The notes below the pieces were generated by a model. It saw only the letters and a program-made list of their open reading frames with translations. It was not told the origin of the DNA and made no database searches. From Colimorpha sp045597845 (lineage in GTDB: Bacteria; Bacteroidota; Bacteroidia; Bacteroidales; P3), in the NCBI GenBank assembly GCA_045597845.1, contig JAZLKZ010000107.1:17125-81124 (forward strand): a stretch of 64,000 nucleotides of DNA. The letters run 5' to 3'. Every line of letters begins with the position of its first letter. Position 1 is the stretch's first letter. The position numbers and the translations under genes are program-made. Positions 36,923 to 45,771 of the stretch are shown piece after piece.

Positions 36923-38311
36923 TTAAATCTCGGCAATCACCTGTTGCGCTAACTCGTTGGCTCGCGCTTCGGTATGTGCCTCGCTGTAGATACGGATAAT
37001 AGGCTCGGTATTGGATTTGCGCAGATGTACCCAACCATCCTCAAAATCAATCTTCACGCCATCGATGGTGGTAACTTGGCAATTCTTGTCTTTTCCGTAT
37101 TTTTCGGCAATCTTGCGCAGCAAGGCGTCAACGTCCATGTCGGGCGTAAGGTCTTTGCGGTTCTTTGAGATGATGTAGTCGGGATAGGTCTTGCGGAGTT
37201 CGCTGACTTTCATACCCTTCTTGGCAAGCAAGGTTAGGAACAAAGCCACACCTACGAGTGCGTCGCGACCTGCATGGAGGGCGGGATAGATAACGCCTCC
37301 ATTGCCCTCGCCACCGATAACGGCATTGGTCTCACGCATCTTAGTGGTTACGTTTACCTCACCTACAGCGGCTGCCGAATAGCTGCAGCCTGCATAGCGA
37401 GCGGTAACATCACGCAATGCGCGGGAAGAAGAAAGGTTGGAAACAGTATTGCCCGGCGTGTGCGACAACACATAGTCGGCCACGCTAACAAGCGTATATT
37501 CCTCACCAAACATCTCACCCGTTTCGCACACCAAAGCCAAGCGGTCAACGTCGGGGTCAACCACGATGCCAAAATCGCAATGGTTGGCGGGAACAGCCTC
37601 GGCTATCTGGGTAAGATTCTGAGGAATAGGTTCCGGATTGTGGGCAAAATGGCCCGTAGGTTCGCAGTTGAGTTCCACCACCTGATTTACGCCTAAAGCA
37701 CGAAGCAGTCGAGGGATGGCGATACCGCCTGTGGAATTGACGGCATCAACAGCCACCTTGAAATTAGCTTTGCGAATGGCATCCACATCCACTAAGGGGA
37801 GCTGGAGTACCAGTTCGATATGTCGGTCTATGGTGTTCAGGTCTTCGGTCACTTGGCCGAGGTCGTCCACTTCGGAATACAAGATTTCGTTGCTTTCGGC
37901 AAGACGCAGCACCTCTTGACCCTCAGCGGCATCGATAAATTCCCCTTTCGCGTTAAGCAACTTCAAGGCATTCCAATGCTTAGGGTTGTGCGAAGCGGTG
38001 ATGATGATGCCGCCATCGGCATGCTTGTCAATCACAGTCATTTCGGTGGTAGGCGTAGTAGAAAGGCCTGTCTCTATCACATTGATACCCATTCCTTGAA
38101 GCGTGCCCACAACCAAACGATCCACCATGGCTCCCGACAAACGGGCATCGCGACCTACTACAAGGGTAAGCGGTGTTTGGGAAGATTTATTGCGTTTGAG
38201 AAATGTTGCAAAAGCGGAAGTGAATTTCACCACATCGATGGGGCTGAGGCCTTCGCCGGGAACGCCGCCAATGGTACCGCGAATACCCGAAATTGACTTA
38301 ATAAGAGACAT
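36923..38311 (-). CDS. glmM: Phosphoglucosamine mutase
   Basis: 462 residues of the phosphohexomutase family. The phosphoserine loop is TASHNP (S107), the metal loop DPDVDR, the sugar loop GEGNGG and the phosphate-binding end RKSNTEPIIRIY. GlmM converts glucosamine-6-phosphate to glucosamine-1-phosphate for UDP-GlcNAc, peptidoglycan and lipid A. A phosphomannomutase role is the alternative, because the family is hard to split by sequence alone, but the Bacteroidetes GlmM start SISGIRGTIGG fits best. Confidence 0.85.
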   Translation of the reverse strand: MSLIKSISGIRGTIGGVPGEGLSPIDVVKFTSAFATFLKRNKSSQTPLTLVVGRDARLSGAMVDRLVVGTLQGMGINVIETGLSTTPTTEMTVIDKHADGGIIITASHNPKHWNALKLLNAKGEFIDAAEGQEVLRLAESNEILYSEVDDLGQVTEDLNTIDRHIELVLQLPLVDVDAIRKANFKVAVDAVNSTGGIAIPRLLRALGVNQVVELNCEPTGHFAHNPEPIPQNLTQIAEAVPANHCDFGIVVDPDVDRLALVCETGEMFGEEYTLVSVADYVLSHTPGNTVSNLSSSRALRDVTARYAGCSYSAAAVGEVNVTTKMRETNAVIGGEGNGGVIYPALHAGRDALVGVALFLTLLAKKGMKVSELRKTYPDYIISKNRKDLTPDMDVDALLRKIAEKYGKDKNCQVTTIDGVKIDFEDGWVHLRKSNTEPIIRIYSEAHTEARANELAQQVIAEI

Positions 38312-38388
38312 GACGATTAATAGAGTTAAGAATTATTGAGTTAAGAAATATAATCACCAGTGACCAGAGACCAGTCACTAAAGTATTG

Positions 38389-38396
38389 CAAAAATA
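38389..38396 (-). promoter_or_regulatory. Promoter -7 box of glmM
   Basis: TATTTTTG on the minus strand, 77 bp before the glmM start. A TTTG box exists but at 26 bp, wider than usual. Confidence 0.45.
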
Positions 38397-38567
38397 CATA
38401 TTATTTTTTATTTGGCGACCATCAAAAAAAAACGACATAATCGCGCCATTGACATACTCAAGATAAAACAATGCAAATTATTTAGTTATACATAATCAAC
38501 ATTTCTATTTTGATTTATACTTATATACACTTTTCATTTTTCATTTTTTATTTTTCATTTATTTCTG

Positions 38568-38575
38568 TATCTTTG
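38568..38575 (+). promoter_or_regulatory. Promoter -7 box of the deoxynucleoside kinase gene
   Basis: TATCTTTG on the plus strand, 85 bp before the start at 38661, in a T-rich setting. Confidence 0.6.
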
Positions 38576-38660
38576 CTTATTTGAAAATATTATCCTATCA
38601 TTGCTATACATCTCTATTTCAACAAGAAAAAGAGATGTTTGAGTAGTTAAAAGTAATATT

Positions 38661-39281
38661 ATGCACATCGCTATAGCAGGAAATATCGGATCAGGCAAGA
38701 CAACCCTCACAAAATTGCTTGCACGTCACTATGGTTATCGAACCTTGTTCGAGAGTGTTGACAACAACCCTTATATCAATAGTTTCTACGAAGATATGCG
38801 TCGTTGGTCGTTCAACATCCAAATCTACTTTCTCCACACCCGCGTAAGACAATTGTTGGAGCTGAGCAAAGAGTCCAACAACATCATACAAGACCGTACG
38901 CTTTACGAGGACGCATACATTTTTGCGCCTAACTTGCACGCTATGGGACTGATGAACACTCGCGACTTTGAGAACTACCTGCAGACGTTTGAATTGATTT
39001 CTTCGTTCATACAGCCTCCCGACCTGCTCATATATCTCCGTGGCGAAGTGCCTTCGCTCATCAGGCAAATACAGCATCGCGGCAGAGACTACGAAAGCGC
39101 CATTCGATTGGACTACCTCACCAGCCTCAACCAACGCTACGAGAACTGGATTGAGGGATACAACAAAGGCAAGCTGCTTATCATCGACATCGACGAGCTC
39201 AACTTTGCCGACAAGCCCGAAGACCTTGGCGTTGTAATCAACAAAATCGACGCCGAATTCAACAGTCTGTTCAGCGATTGA
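38661..39281 (+). CDS. Deoxynucleoside kinase
   Basis: 206 residues. P-loop GNIGSGKTT (7-15), acceptor-site region ESVDNNPYINSFYEDMRRWSF, the DRT form of the DRS/ERS motif (IIQDRTLYEDAYIFA) and LID residues R(Q)IQHRGRDYE. This is the dNK/dGK-dCK family, which phosphorylates deoxynucleosides for salvage; the base preference cannot be read. Upstream it has its own promoter; kdsB follows 61 bp later. Confidence 0.9.
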   Translation: MHIAIAGNIGSGKTTLTKLLARHYGYRTLFESVDNNPYINSFYEDMRRWSFNIQIYFLHTRVRQLLELSKESNNIIQDRTLYEDAYIFAPNLHAMGLMNTRDFENYLQTFELISSFIQPPDLLIYLRGEVPSLIRQIQHRGRDYESAIRLDYLTSLNQRYENWIEGYNKGKLLIIDIDELNFADKPEDLGVVINKIDAEFNSLFSD

Positions 39282-39342
39282 TAATTGTTGGTTTTTCTGT
39301 TGATCAAACTTACGCTGCCTTAACTCATTAACTTCAATCCAA

Positions 39343-40110
39343 TTGAACACCCTTATCGTCATACCAGCCCGTTATGCCTCAACCCGCTTCCCCGGCAAGC
39401 CCTTGGCATTGCTTGGCGGCAAGCCCATTATCCAATGGGTGTGGGAACGCGTAAGCGCCATGCCCGTCGAGGCCGTGGTTGCCACCGACGACAGCCGCAT
39501 TCTTGAAGCCGTGCAGACTTTTGGCGGCAAGGCTATTATGACACGCAGCGACCACCACAGCGGCACCGACCGTTGCGGCGAAGTATTCTTGGCCCTCGAA
39601 GCCCAAGGCAAACATTTCGACATCGTGGTGAACGTGCAAGGAGACGAGCCTTTTGTGAAACAAGAACAGCTGAAGCTGCTCATCGACAGTTTCGACAACC
39701 CCGACGTACAGATTGCCACGCTGAAAAAATGCATCAACAGCGACGAAGAACTCAGCTCGCCCAACAATGTCAAAGTGGTGGCAGGCATCCACGGCCGCGC
39801 ACTATATTTCAGCCGCCAGCCCATTCCTTTCGTTCGCGGAGCTGCGTTCGGTAACTGGCGAGAAAAACAACAATACTATAAACATATCGGCATCTACGCC
39901 TTCCGCACCGAAGTACTCAAGAAACTCATTCAACTTGCACAAAGCCAATTAGAAAAAAGCGAATCTCTGGAGCAACTACGCTGGCTCGAAAACGGATTTT
40001 CCATCTATGTGAAAGAAACAGCCTTCGAGAATATCGGAATCGACACTCCCGACGACCTCGCCATAGCAGAACAGGCCTTGAAACAAAGCCATACCAACTC
40101 GTTATTTTGA
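39343..40110 (+). CDS. kdsB: 3-deoxy-manno-octulosonate cytidylyltransferase
   Basis: 255 residues. The nucleotide-binding start VIPARYASTRFPGKPL and the NVQGDEPF and FSRQPIPF motifs are diagnostic for CMP-KDO synthetase, which activates KDO for the lipid A core. The start codon is TTG 39343, since no in-frame ATG lies close upstream and the family motif begins almost at once (MNTLIVIPAR). Co-directional with the kinase gene and the HU-SPOR gene. Confidence 0.95.
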   Translation: MNTLIVIPARYASTRFPGKPLALLGGKPIIQWVWERVSAMPVEAVVATDDSRILEAVQTFGGKAIMTRSDHHSGTDRCGEVFLALEAQGKHFDIVVNVQGDEPFVKQEQLKLLIDSFDNPDVQIATLKKCINSDEELSSPNNVKVVAGIHGRALYFSRQPIPFVRGAAFGNWREKQQYYKHIGIYAFRTEVLKKLIQLAQSQLEKSESLEQLRWLENGFSIYVKETAFENIGIDTPDDLAIAEQALKQSHTNSLF

Positions 40111-40126
40111 ATAAAACACACTCAAT

Positions 40127-41995
40127 ATGAATATTACAGACCTTATCGTAGATTTATTACAACAGGGAAAGAACGTTGAAATACCTGGCATTGGAACTTT
40201 GAGAACCGAGATGCAAGCAGCGCATCACGACCCCAGAACCCACACCTATTATCCTGCCCGCCGCGTAGTGGCCTATTCCGACATTCAGAGTGGCAGCCAC
40301 GACCTCATTGACGTCATCGCAAAGAAAGAATGCGTCAACGAGGAGATTGCAGAGATGATGTTGAAGAACTACGTTAGTGCATTGGACGGCAAACTGCAAC
40401 GAGAAGGCTGTCATACCTTTGCCAACATCGGAACCTTGACCAAAAACGAGTCAGGATTTGGATTCTGTCCCGACAGCAACTTTGGCGTTGAGAAAAACAA
40501 CATTGCAGAAAGGCCCATCGAACACATCAACACCTATGTTCCCAAGAAATCCGATCCTTTTGCAGCCTTTGAGAAACCAGCAGAAACTCCTCAACCTGAG
40601 ACGGAAAAACCCATTGATGCAGTTCCAGCTGTAGAAGAGGTTCCCACTCCCATAGCAGAACCCGAACCTGTTGTAGCAGCAGCCGAGCAAGAGGCAGCAA
40701 CTCCCGCAGAAGAGCATCCCCAGACAGAGAAAACCGAAGTTGCGCCCGATTCCGTAGAGTGCGAACCAATCCAGGAAGAACCTAAAACCGCTAAAGTTGA
40801 AGCCGCATCTGAACCCTCACCCGAAACGTCAGAGCCATTGATGCAAGAGCCCATCTCCAATATAGAAGAGCCCGTTCTCGCAGAAACCGTGCAAAACAGC
40901 GAACCTCAGGCAACAGACTCAGCCGATGACACCAACGAGCTTTTGCAACAGCTCGACGCCATTCCCGATGCACCAAAGACCATAGAAAAAGAGGAGAAGA
41001 AAAAGAAGAAAGGTTGGTTGTGGTTGTTCATCATCCTGCTTCTTCTTTTAATTGGCGCCGGCGCATACTACTACTTCGTTTACCTGCTCTCGCAGCAACC
41101 CACAACGGCAATGGAACAAACCAAAGATTCTGTCGCCATTCAAGACACCGCCACACCCAATGCATTGCTTGGCACCGACAGTCTGACTCTTACCGAAACC
41201 ACCGACAGCAACGCCCTCGCCAATGAAGATTCCGTCGCAAATACCGACGTTGAAAATATTCCCGTCACGGCTTCCAACACCCACAAATGCGACCTTTTCT
41301 CAAACACCAACATCTTCACTTTCAACACCGATAGAATTGCATACTCGCAAGAAGAGATTGACAACTTGTCGGTAAATGTGCGCAACTACCTGAACGACTA
41401 TGTTGACAGCTACCTGAAAGCCGAAGGCTACGCCACCGCCAAGGACGTACTGATGGACAGCGTGGAACGCTACGCCAACAGACGCATCGGAGAGTTGCTC
41501 GACAACAACAAATACTGTGTGCAGAATTTCATTCCTTACAACGACTACACACACAACTTTGTAGAACCTTATCTAAAAGACGCCAAAGCCAGCAAGGCAC
41601 GCACTACAGTCCAGACCGAAATCATGAACGTCAGCTATCTGGCTCCTACGCTCAACGGCATCATCGACGCACTGCAGCTTACGCCCGAAGCCGTGGCAAA
41701 ACCCAAAACCACAGCCACCGCTCCCAAGCAAGCCGAGCCAAACTACGGCAACGTCAATTTCGCATCACAGAGCAAGAAAGGATTCGACATCATCGCAGGA
41801 TTCTTCAAGAACAAGAGCGGCGCCGCAAAACTCACCCAAAACCTTAAAGCGCAAGGCTGCGACGCCTACATCATTTCCACCAGCAACGGACACTATGTCA
41901 GCATGGGAAGCACATCCAACCGCACCCAAGCCGATGCCATGTACAATCACATCAAATCGTGGTATTCCGGCGACGTAGTTATCAAGCAATGGTAA
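40127..41995 (+). CDS. HU-domain and SPOR-domain membrane protein
   Basis: 622 residues. Residues about 1-130 form the duplicated CCDC81-like/HU-related domain common in Bacteroidetes (VEIPGIGTLRTE, CHTFANIGTLTKN). A Glu/Pro-rich linker follows (about 140-285), then one membrane helix at about 298-318 (WLWLFIILLLLLIG). The periplasmic part ends in a SPOR domain (about 545-622; FDIIAGFFKNKSGAAKL, YVSMGSTSNRTQADAM). SPOR domains bind denuded septal peptidoglycan, so the protein likely acts at division. Domain order HU-TM-SPOR is typical of this phylum. Confidence 0.88.
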   Translation: MNITDLIVDLLQQGKNVEIPGIGTLRTEMQAAHHDPRTHTYYPARRVVAYSDIQSGSHDLIDVIAKKECVNEEIAEMMLKNYVSALDGKLQREGCHTFANIGTLTKNESGFGFCPDSNFGVEKNNIAERPIEHINTYVPKKSDPFAAFEKPAETPQPETEKPIDAVPAVEEVPTPIAEPEPVVAAAEQEAATPAEEHPQTEKTEVAPDSVECEPIQEEPKTAKVEAASEPSPETSEPLMQEPISNIEEPVLAETVQNSEPQATDSADDTNELLQQLDAIPDAPKTIEKEEKKKKKGWLWLFIILLLLLIGAGAYYYFVYLLSQQPTTAMEQTKDSVAIQDTATPNALLGTDSLTLTETTDSNALANEDSVANTDVENIPVTASNTHKCDLFSNTNIFTFNTDRIAYSQEEIDNLSVNVRNYLNDYVDSYLKAEGYATAKDVLMDSVERYANRRIGELLDNNKYCVQNFIPYNDYTHNFVEPYLKDAKASKARTTVQTEIMNVSYLAPTLNGIIDALQLTPEAVAKPKTTATAPKQAEPNYGNVNFASQSKKGFDIIAGFFKNKSGAAKLTQNLKAQGCDAYIISTSNGHYVSMGSTSNRTQADAMYNHIKSWYSGDVVIKQW

Positions 41996-42066
41996 TTAGT
42001 GAATTGTGGCATCTTTATTAATTCTCCATTCATTAAGTTCCTAACTCCTAACTCTTAACTTCCCCA

Positions 42067-42753
42067 ATGGGTCACCACAAACTCGAACATTTCGCCGAAA
42101 ACCTCACCTTCCCCAACCTGTTTCAAGTCTCTTATGAAATGCTGAAGCAGGAAGGCTTCGCCTTGCGCGGCCGCTGGGCCGAACATTTTGGCAACAACAA
42201 CCCCATCACATTGGAACTGGGCTGTGGCAAAGGCGACTACACTGTGGCTTTGGCGCGCATACACCCCGACCGCAACTACATCGGCGTAGATATCAAAGGT
42301 GCCCGCCTGTGGCGCGGCGCAAAGACCGCCCACGAAGACCACATGGACAACGTGGCGTTCATCCGCACCCGCATCGAGCTCATCGAACAGTTTTTCGCAC
42401 CCGAAGAGGTCAGCGAGATTTGGATAACATTCCCCGACCCGCAACCCAAGAGGCCCAACAAGCGATTGACTTGCGAACGTTTCCTTGGCTACTACAAGCA
42501 CTTCCTCAAACCCGGAAATCCCATCCACCTCAAAACCGACTCGCAGGAATTGCACGAATACACCCGCGACGAAGTAATTCCCGAAGGCCGCTACACGGTT
42601 GAATATGCCACCAACGACCTCTACGCCACTCCCGCCGAGGTTCATCCCGACATTCCCTGTCTGGTGGAGGCACAGATGACGCAGACCTTCTACGAACGCA
42701 TGTTCCTCGCCGAAGGCAAGCCCATCACCTATATCAAGTTCAGAATAAATTAA
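42067..42753 (+). CDS. trmB: tRNA (guanine-46-N7)-methyltransferase
   Basis: 228 residues. The SAM-binding motif is LELGCGKGDYT (about 49-59), and the family signature is WITFPDPQPKRPNKRL, followed by LKTDSQELHEYT. It methylates G46 in the variable loop of many tRNAs. It begins a run of translation-related genes with yebC and rsmI on the same strand. Confidence 0.95.
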   Translation: MGHHKLEHFAENLTFPNLFQVSYEMLKQEGFALRGRWAEHFGNNNPITLELGCGKGDYTVALARIHPDRNYIGVDIKGARLWRGAKTAHEDHMDNVAFIRTRIELIEQFFAPEEVSEIWITFPDPQPKRPNKRLTCERFLGYYKHFLKPGNPIHLKTDSQELHEYTRDEVIPEGRYTVEYATNDLYATPAEVHPDIPCLVEAQMTQTFYERMFLAEGKPITYIKFRIN

Positions 42754-42783
42754 TCAAATAATAACAAATTAAATCATCACATT

Positions 42784-43527
42784 ATGTCAGGACACAATAA
42801 ATGGTCAAAGATTAAGAGAGCCAAAGGTGCAGCTGATGCAAAACGCTCCAAACAGTACTCCAAAATTTTGAAAGAAGTTGCCGTAGCCGTTCGCGAAAGC
42901 GGTCCCGATCCCGACAGCAACCCCCGTCTGCGTCTGCTCGTGCAGAATGCTCGTGGATGCAACATGCCCAAGGACACCCTGATGCGTGCCATCAACAAGG
43001 CAAGCGACAAGGATGCAGCTGTTTTGCAGGAAATCACCTTCGAGTGCCACGCCAACCACGGCATCGCCCTCTTCATCGAGTGTCTCTCCGACAACAATAT
43101 GCGTACCGTTGCCAACGTACGTAGCATCATGAACAAGTTTGGCGGCACCATGGAAACCAACGGCAGCCTTAGCTTCCTCTTCACCCGCAAAGGCGTGTTC
43201 GTAATTCCCCGCAAACCCGAAATGGACGTCGAGGAACTTGAAATGAACCTTATCGACGGCGGTCTCGAAGAGATGGAAGTGGATGACGAATACCTCACCC
43301 TCTACACCGCTTACGAAGACTTCGGCAACATGGTCAAGATGCTCGAAGAGATGAAGATTGAGTGCGAAAGCGCAGAGCTCCAGCGCATTCCCAACACCAC
43401 CCGCAGCATCGACGAAGACTCCATGCGCAAGGTATTGAAGGTCATCAGCATGCTCGAAGATGACGACGACGTTACCAACGTATTCCACGACATGGAAATC
43501 CCCGATGACTTCGAAGAAGAAGAATAG
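42784..43527 (+). CDS. yebC: YebC/PmpR family protein
   Basis: 247 residues with the diagnostic start MSGHNKWSKIKRAKGAADAKRS and the conserved ENARGCNMPKD-like block. YebC proteins (TACO1 family) bind DNA in some cases and help ribosomes translate proline stretches in others. The acidic C-terminus (SMLEDDDDVTNVFHDM) is normal. A terminator follows. Confidence 0.94.
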   Translation: MSGHNKWSKIKRAKGAADAKRSKQYSKILKEVAVAVRESGPDPDSNPRLRLLVQNARGCNMPKDTLMRAINKASDKDAAVLQEITFECHANHGIALFIECLSDNNMRTVANVRSIMNKFGGTMETNGSLSFLFTRKGVFVIPRKPEMDVEELEMNLIDGGLEEMEVDDEYLTLYTAYEDFGNMVKMLEEMKIECESAELQRIPNTTRSIDEDSMRKVLKVISMLEDDDDVTNVFHDMEIPDDFEEEE

Positions 43528-43547
43528 TACATTGCTTCACACCAATA

Positions 43548-43585
43548 GATAAAGTGTAGGGTTCCGCACTCTACACTTTATCTTT
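43548..43585 (+). terminator. Terminator of yebC
   Basis: GATAAAGTGTAG pairs perfectly with CTACACTTTATC around an 11-nt loop, followed by TTTAT. Confidence 0.8.
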
Positions 43586-43668
43586 ATGTTGGATTAGCGA
43601 CTAAAGTAATGTTGATTTTAAGGTTAAACTCCTAACTCTAAACTAATTTTCAATTCTCAATTAATTTA

Positions 43669-44346
43669 ATGCGTCTCTATCTCGTTCCTACTCCTGTCGG
43701 CAATCTCGGCGACATGACCTTTCGCGCCGTGGAGGTGCTGAAATCCGTTGACCTTATCTTGGCGGAAGACACCCGCACCTCGCGTGTACTTATGCAGCAC
43801 TACGGCATCACTACGCCGTTGCAGTCCTACCACATCTTCAACGAACATCAGATTGTCGATCAAATCGTTGACAAGATTCTCAGTGGAATGGACATCGCCG
43901 TGGTGACCGATGCTGGCACGCCGGGCATCAGCGACCCAGGATTTCTCTTGGTTCGCGAAGTGGTGAAGCACGACATCGAGGTGGAATGCCTGCCCGGAGC
44001 AACAGCTTTCGTGCCTGCACTTATCGACAGCGGCTTGCCTTGCGACCGATTTGTCTTCGAGGGATTCCTGCCCCACAAAAAAGGCCGTCAGACCAAGATC
44101 CAGAGTCTTGCCGAAGAGACGCGCACCATGATCATCTACGAGTCGCCCTTCCGCTTGGTCAAACTGCTGGAGCAACTCATCGAAGTGCTCGGACCCGAAC
44201 GGCAAGTGAGCGTATCGCGCGAAATCAGCAAGCTCCACGCCGAAACCGCCCGTGGCACCCTTCAAGAAGTATTCGACCACTTCAACAGCAAAGAGGTCAA
44301 AGGAGAGATTGTCGTCATCCTCGCCGGAAAGCCGAATGGTGAATAG
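43669..44346 (+). CDS. rsmI: 16S rRNA (cytidine-1402-2'-O)-methyltransferase
   Basis: 225 residues with the tetrapyrrole-methylase fold: PTPVGNLGDMTFRAVEVL, AEDTRTSR, the DAGTPGISDPG loop and YESPFRLV. RsmI adds the 2'-O-methyl on C1402 of 16S rRNA at the decoding centre. Length is right for the family. Confidence 0.96.
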   Translation: MRLYLVPTPVGNLGDMTFRAVEVLKSVDLILAEDTRTSRVLMQHYGITTPLQSYHIFNEHQIVDQIVDKILSGMDIAVVTDAGTPGISDPGFLLVREVVKHDIEVECLPGATAFVPALIDSGLPCDRFVFEGFLPHKKGRQTKIQSLAEETRTMIIYESPFRLVKLLEQLIEVLGPERQVSVSREISKLHAETARGTLQEVFDHFNSKEVKGEIVVILAGKPNGE

Positions 44347-44389
44347 AGACCTTGACCTTGACCTTAACCTTAACTAATTCTCAATTCGT

Positions 44390-44863
44390 ATGGAACTCAC
44401 CGTTTTTCTCAACCGCCTACTCTGCGCCCTCGTGGCAGGAATCCTCATCGGACTGGAGCGTCAGCTGCGCCAACGCAATGCAGGACTGGTCACGAACTCC
44501 TTGGTGGCTGTAGGTGCCTGCATTTTCATCCTCACCTCCGAGAGCGTCATCCTCGCCACCACCGCCGACCGACCCAATTTCGACAACCTGCGCGTACTCT
44601 CACAAGTCGTCACGGGCATAGGTTTCTTGGGCGCCGGCGTCATCATGAAAGACGGACTCACCATCCACGGGCTCAACTCCGCCGCAACACTCTGGTGTTC
44701 AGCGGCAGTAGGAAGTCTCTGCGGCTTCGGTATGTGGCGCGAAGCCATCGTCGCCAGCATCGTCATCCTGTTCATCAACTGGATACTCCGCTACATCGAG
44801 CGCAATATCGCCGAACGCGCCCAAGACAAATTCAACAAAGAAGACCACCCCGAAAAGAAATAG
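44390..44863 (+). CDS. MgtC/SapB family membrane protein
   Basis: 157 residues with four membrane helices and the family motifs LVAGILIGLERQLRQRNAGLVTNSLV (early) and GIGFLGAGVIMKDG. MgtC-type proteins are linked to magnesium stress and virulence in enterobacteria; the role here is unproved. The charged C-terminus is short. It ends the housekeeping stretch. Confidence 0.9.
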   Translation: MELTVFLNRLLCALVAGILIGLERQLRQRNAGLVTNSLVAVGACIFILTSESVILATTADRPNFDNLRVLSQVVTGIGFLGAGVIMKDGLTIHGLNSAATLWCSAAVGSLCGFGMWREAIVASIVILFINWILRYIERNIAERAQDKFNKEDHPEKK

Positions 44864-45517
44864 CTTTTCGAGACAGATCTTACCCACCAATTTTCTGAAT
44901 CTTTTTGCCAAAGACTGCAGAGAAATACTCCCAGTAGAATTTACTGATTTCGATTTACTTAACGCCAAATTCGGTCATTTGGCGCAGTTTCGTCTGATTA
45001 CTTTTCTACCATTTGCGGATAATTTGCGGTCATTTGCGTTTGCTTTATCCTAAAAACATTAGGACCGAAAAGAACCACGCCACATCTTGACATTCTCCTT
45101 AACTTTGCACCCTGAAACAGACAGAAGCATGTTCCCCAAGTAAGCCGAATAAAAAACCTTATCACCAACGGAAGAAATTGTCATCCACAAGGCATCTAAT
45201 ATGCAAAAAATTTGTATCTTTGCACTTGAAAACCACGAGCGTTTTGTGGGATGCCTTTGAAAGCATTTGTACGGTCTCATCTAGAAAATCGCCAATTAAA
45301 TAGAGGGAAAGATCGCGTCAAAAGCCTATTGTTTGATATGTTATGGCAGCACCATTCATATCTCAAGCATAGGATGACGTTTCTTCCGTTTTATTTCCCC
45401 GCAGGTGTTTGGCGATACCTCTAGATGATAGGACGTTGCAACAGAGTTCTATGCTTTCTCTGTATTGGCAAGTGAACATCATCTCGGGAACTCGGATGAA
45501 AAATAAAATGCAAAACA
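44864..45517. other. Long intergenic leader before the zinc-ribbon gene
   Basis: 654 bp without a supported gene. A TATCTTTG promoter box is at 45215, leaving a leader of nearly 300 nt before the gene at 45518. The leader is less AT-rich than usual intergenic DNA and has no frame longer than about 50 codons; it may hold a regulatory RNA or decayed coding sequence. Short inverted repeats (AGGT...ACCT, CAGAG...CTCTG) are weak. Confidence 0.5.
45215..45222 (+). promoter_or_regulatory. Promoter -7 box before the zinc-ribbon gene
   Basis: TATCTTTG followed by CACTTG, on the plus strand, with TTTG directly before it. No standard -33 box. Confidence 0.5.
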
Positions 45518-45760
45518 ATGCTCATTATATCAAAACTCAAATGTGAAGCATGTGGGGAAGCCTATGAGTGCATTATGCCAGCCAACGGTATTTGGTGCAA
45601 AACATGCGGAAAACCTTTTAATTTGTGTCCTGAATGCAAAAAGACCATAACTCATTGTGATTGGTGTGGCGGTGAATTTGAAGACGGCTATGCCCATACA
45701 TCTAAAGAAGTCAGCAAAAGAGAACACATCAATTGTCGTCCAGAAGAAATAATGTTTTAA
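45518..45760 (+). CDS. Small zinc-ribbon protein
   Basis: 80 residues with four CxxC knuckles: CEAC, CKTC, CPEC and CDWC. These can bind two zinc ions, as in rubredoxin-like or double zinc-ribbon folds. It is cytosolic and probably binds nucleic acid or protein. The next gene starts 11 bp later on the same strand, so they are likely translated together. I do not recognise a specific family. Confidence 0.7.
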   Translation: MLIISKLKCEACGEAYECIMPANGIWCKTCGKPFNLCPECKKTITHCDWCGGEFEDGYAHTSKEVSKREHINCRPEEIMF

Positions 45761-45771
45761 TTCATAAAGAA

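Larger units (their letters stand above)
38312..38660. other. Divergent intergenic region
   Basis: 350 bp between glmM (minus) and the kinase gene (plus). It holds a minus-strand TATTTTTG box and a plus-strand TATCTTTG box, a short repeat of the AGTGACCAGAGACCAGTCACT type, and TTTTCATTTTTCATTTTTT tracts. No ORF. Confidence 0.5.
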
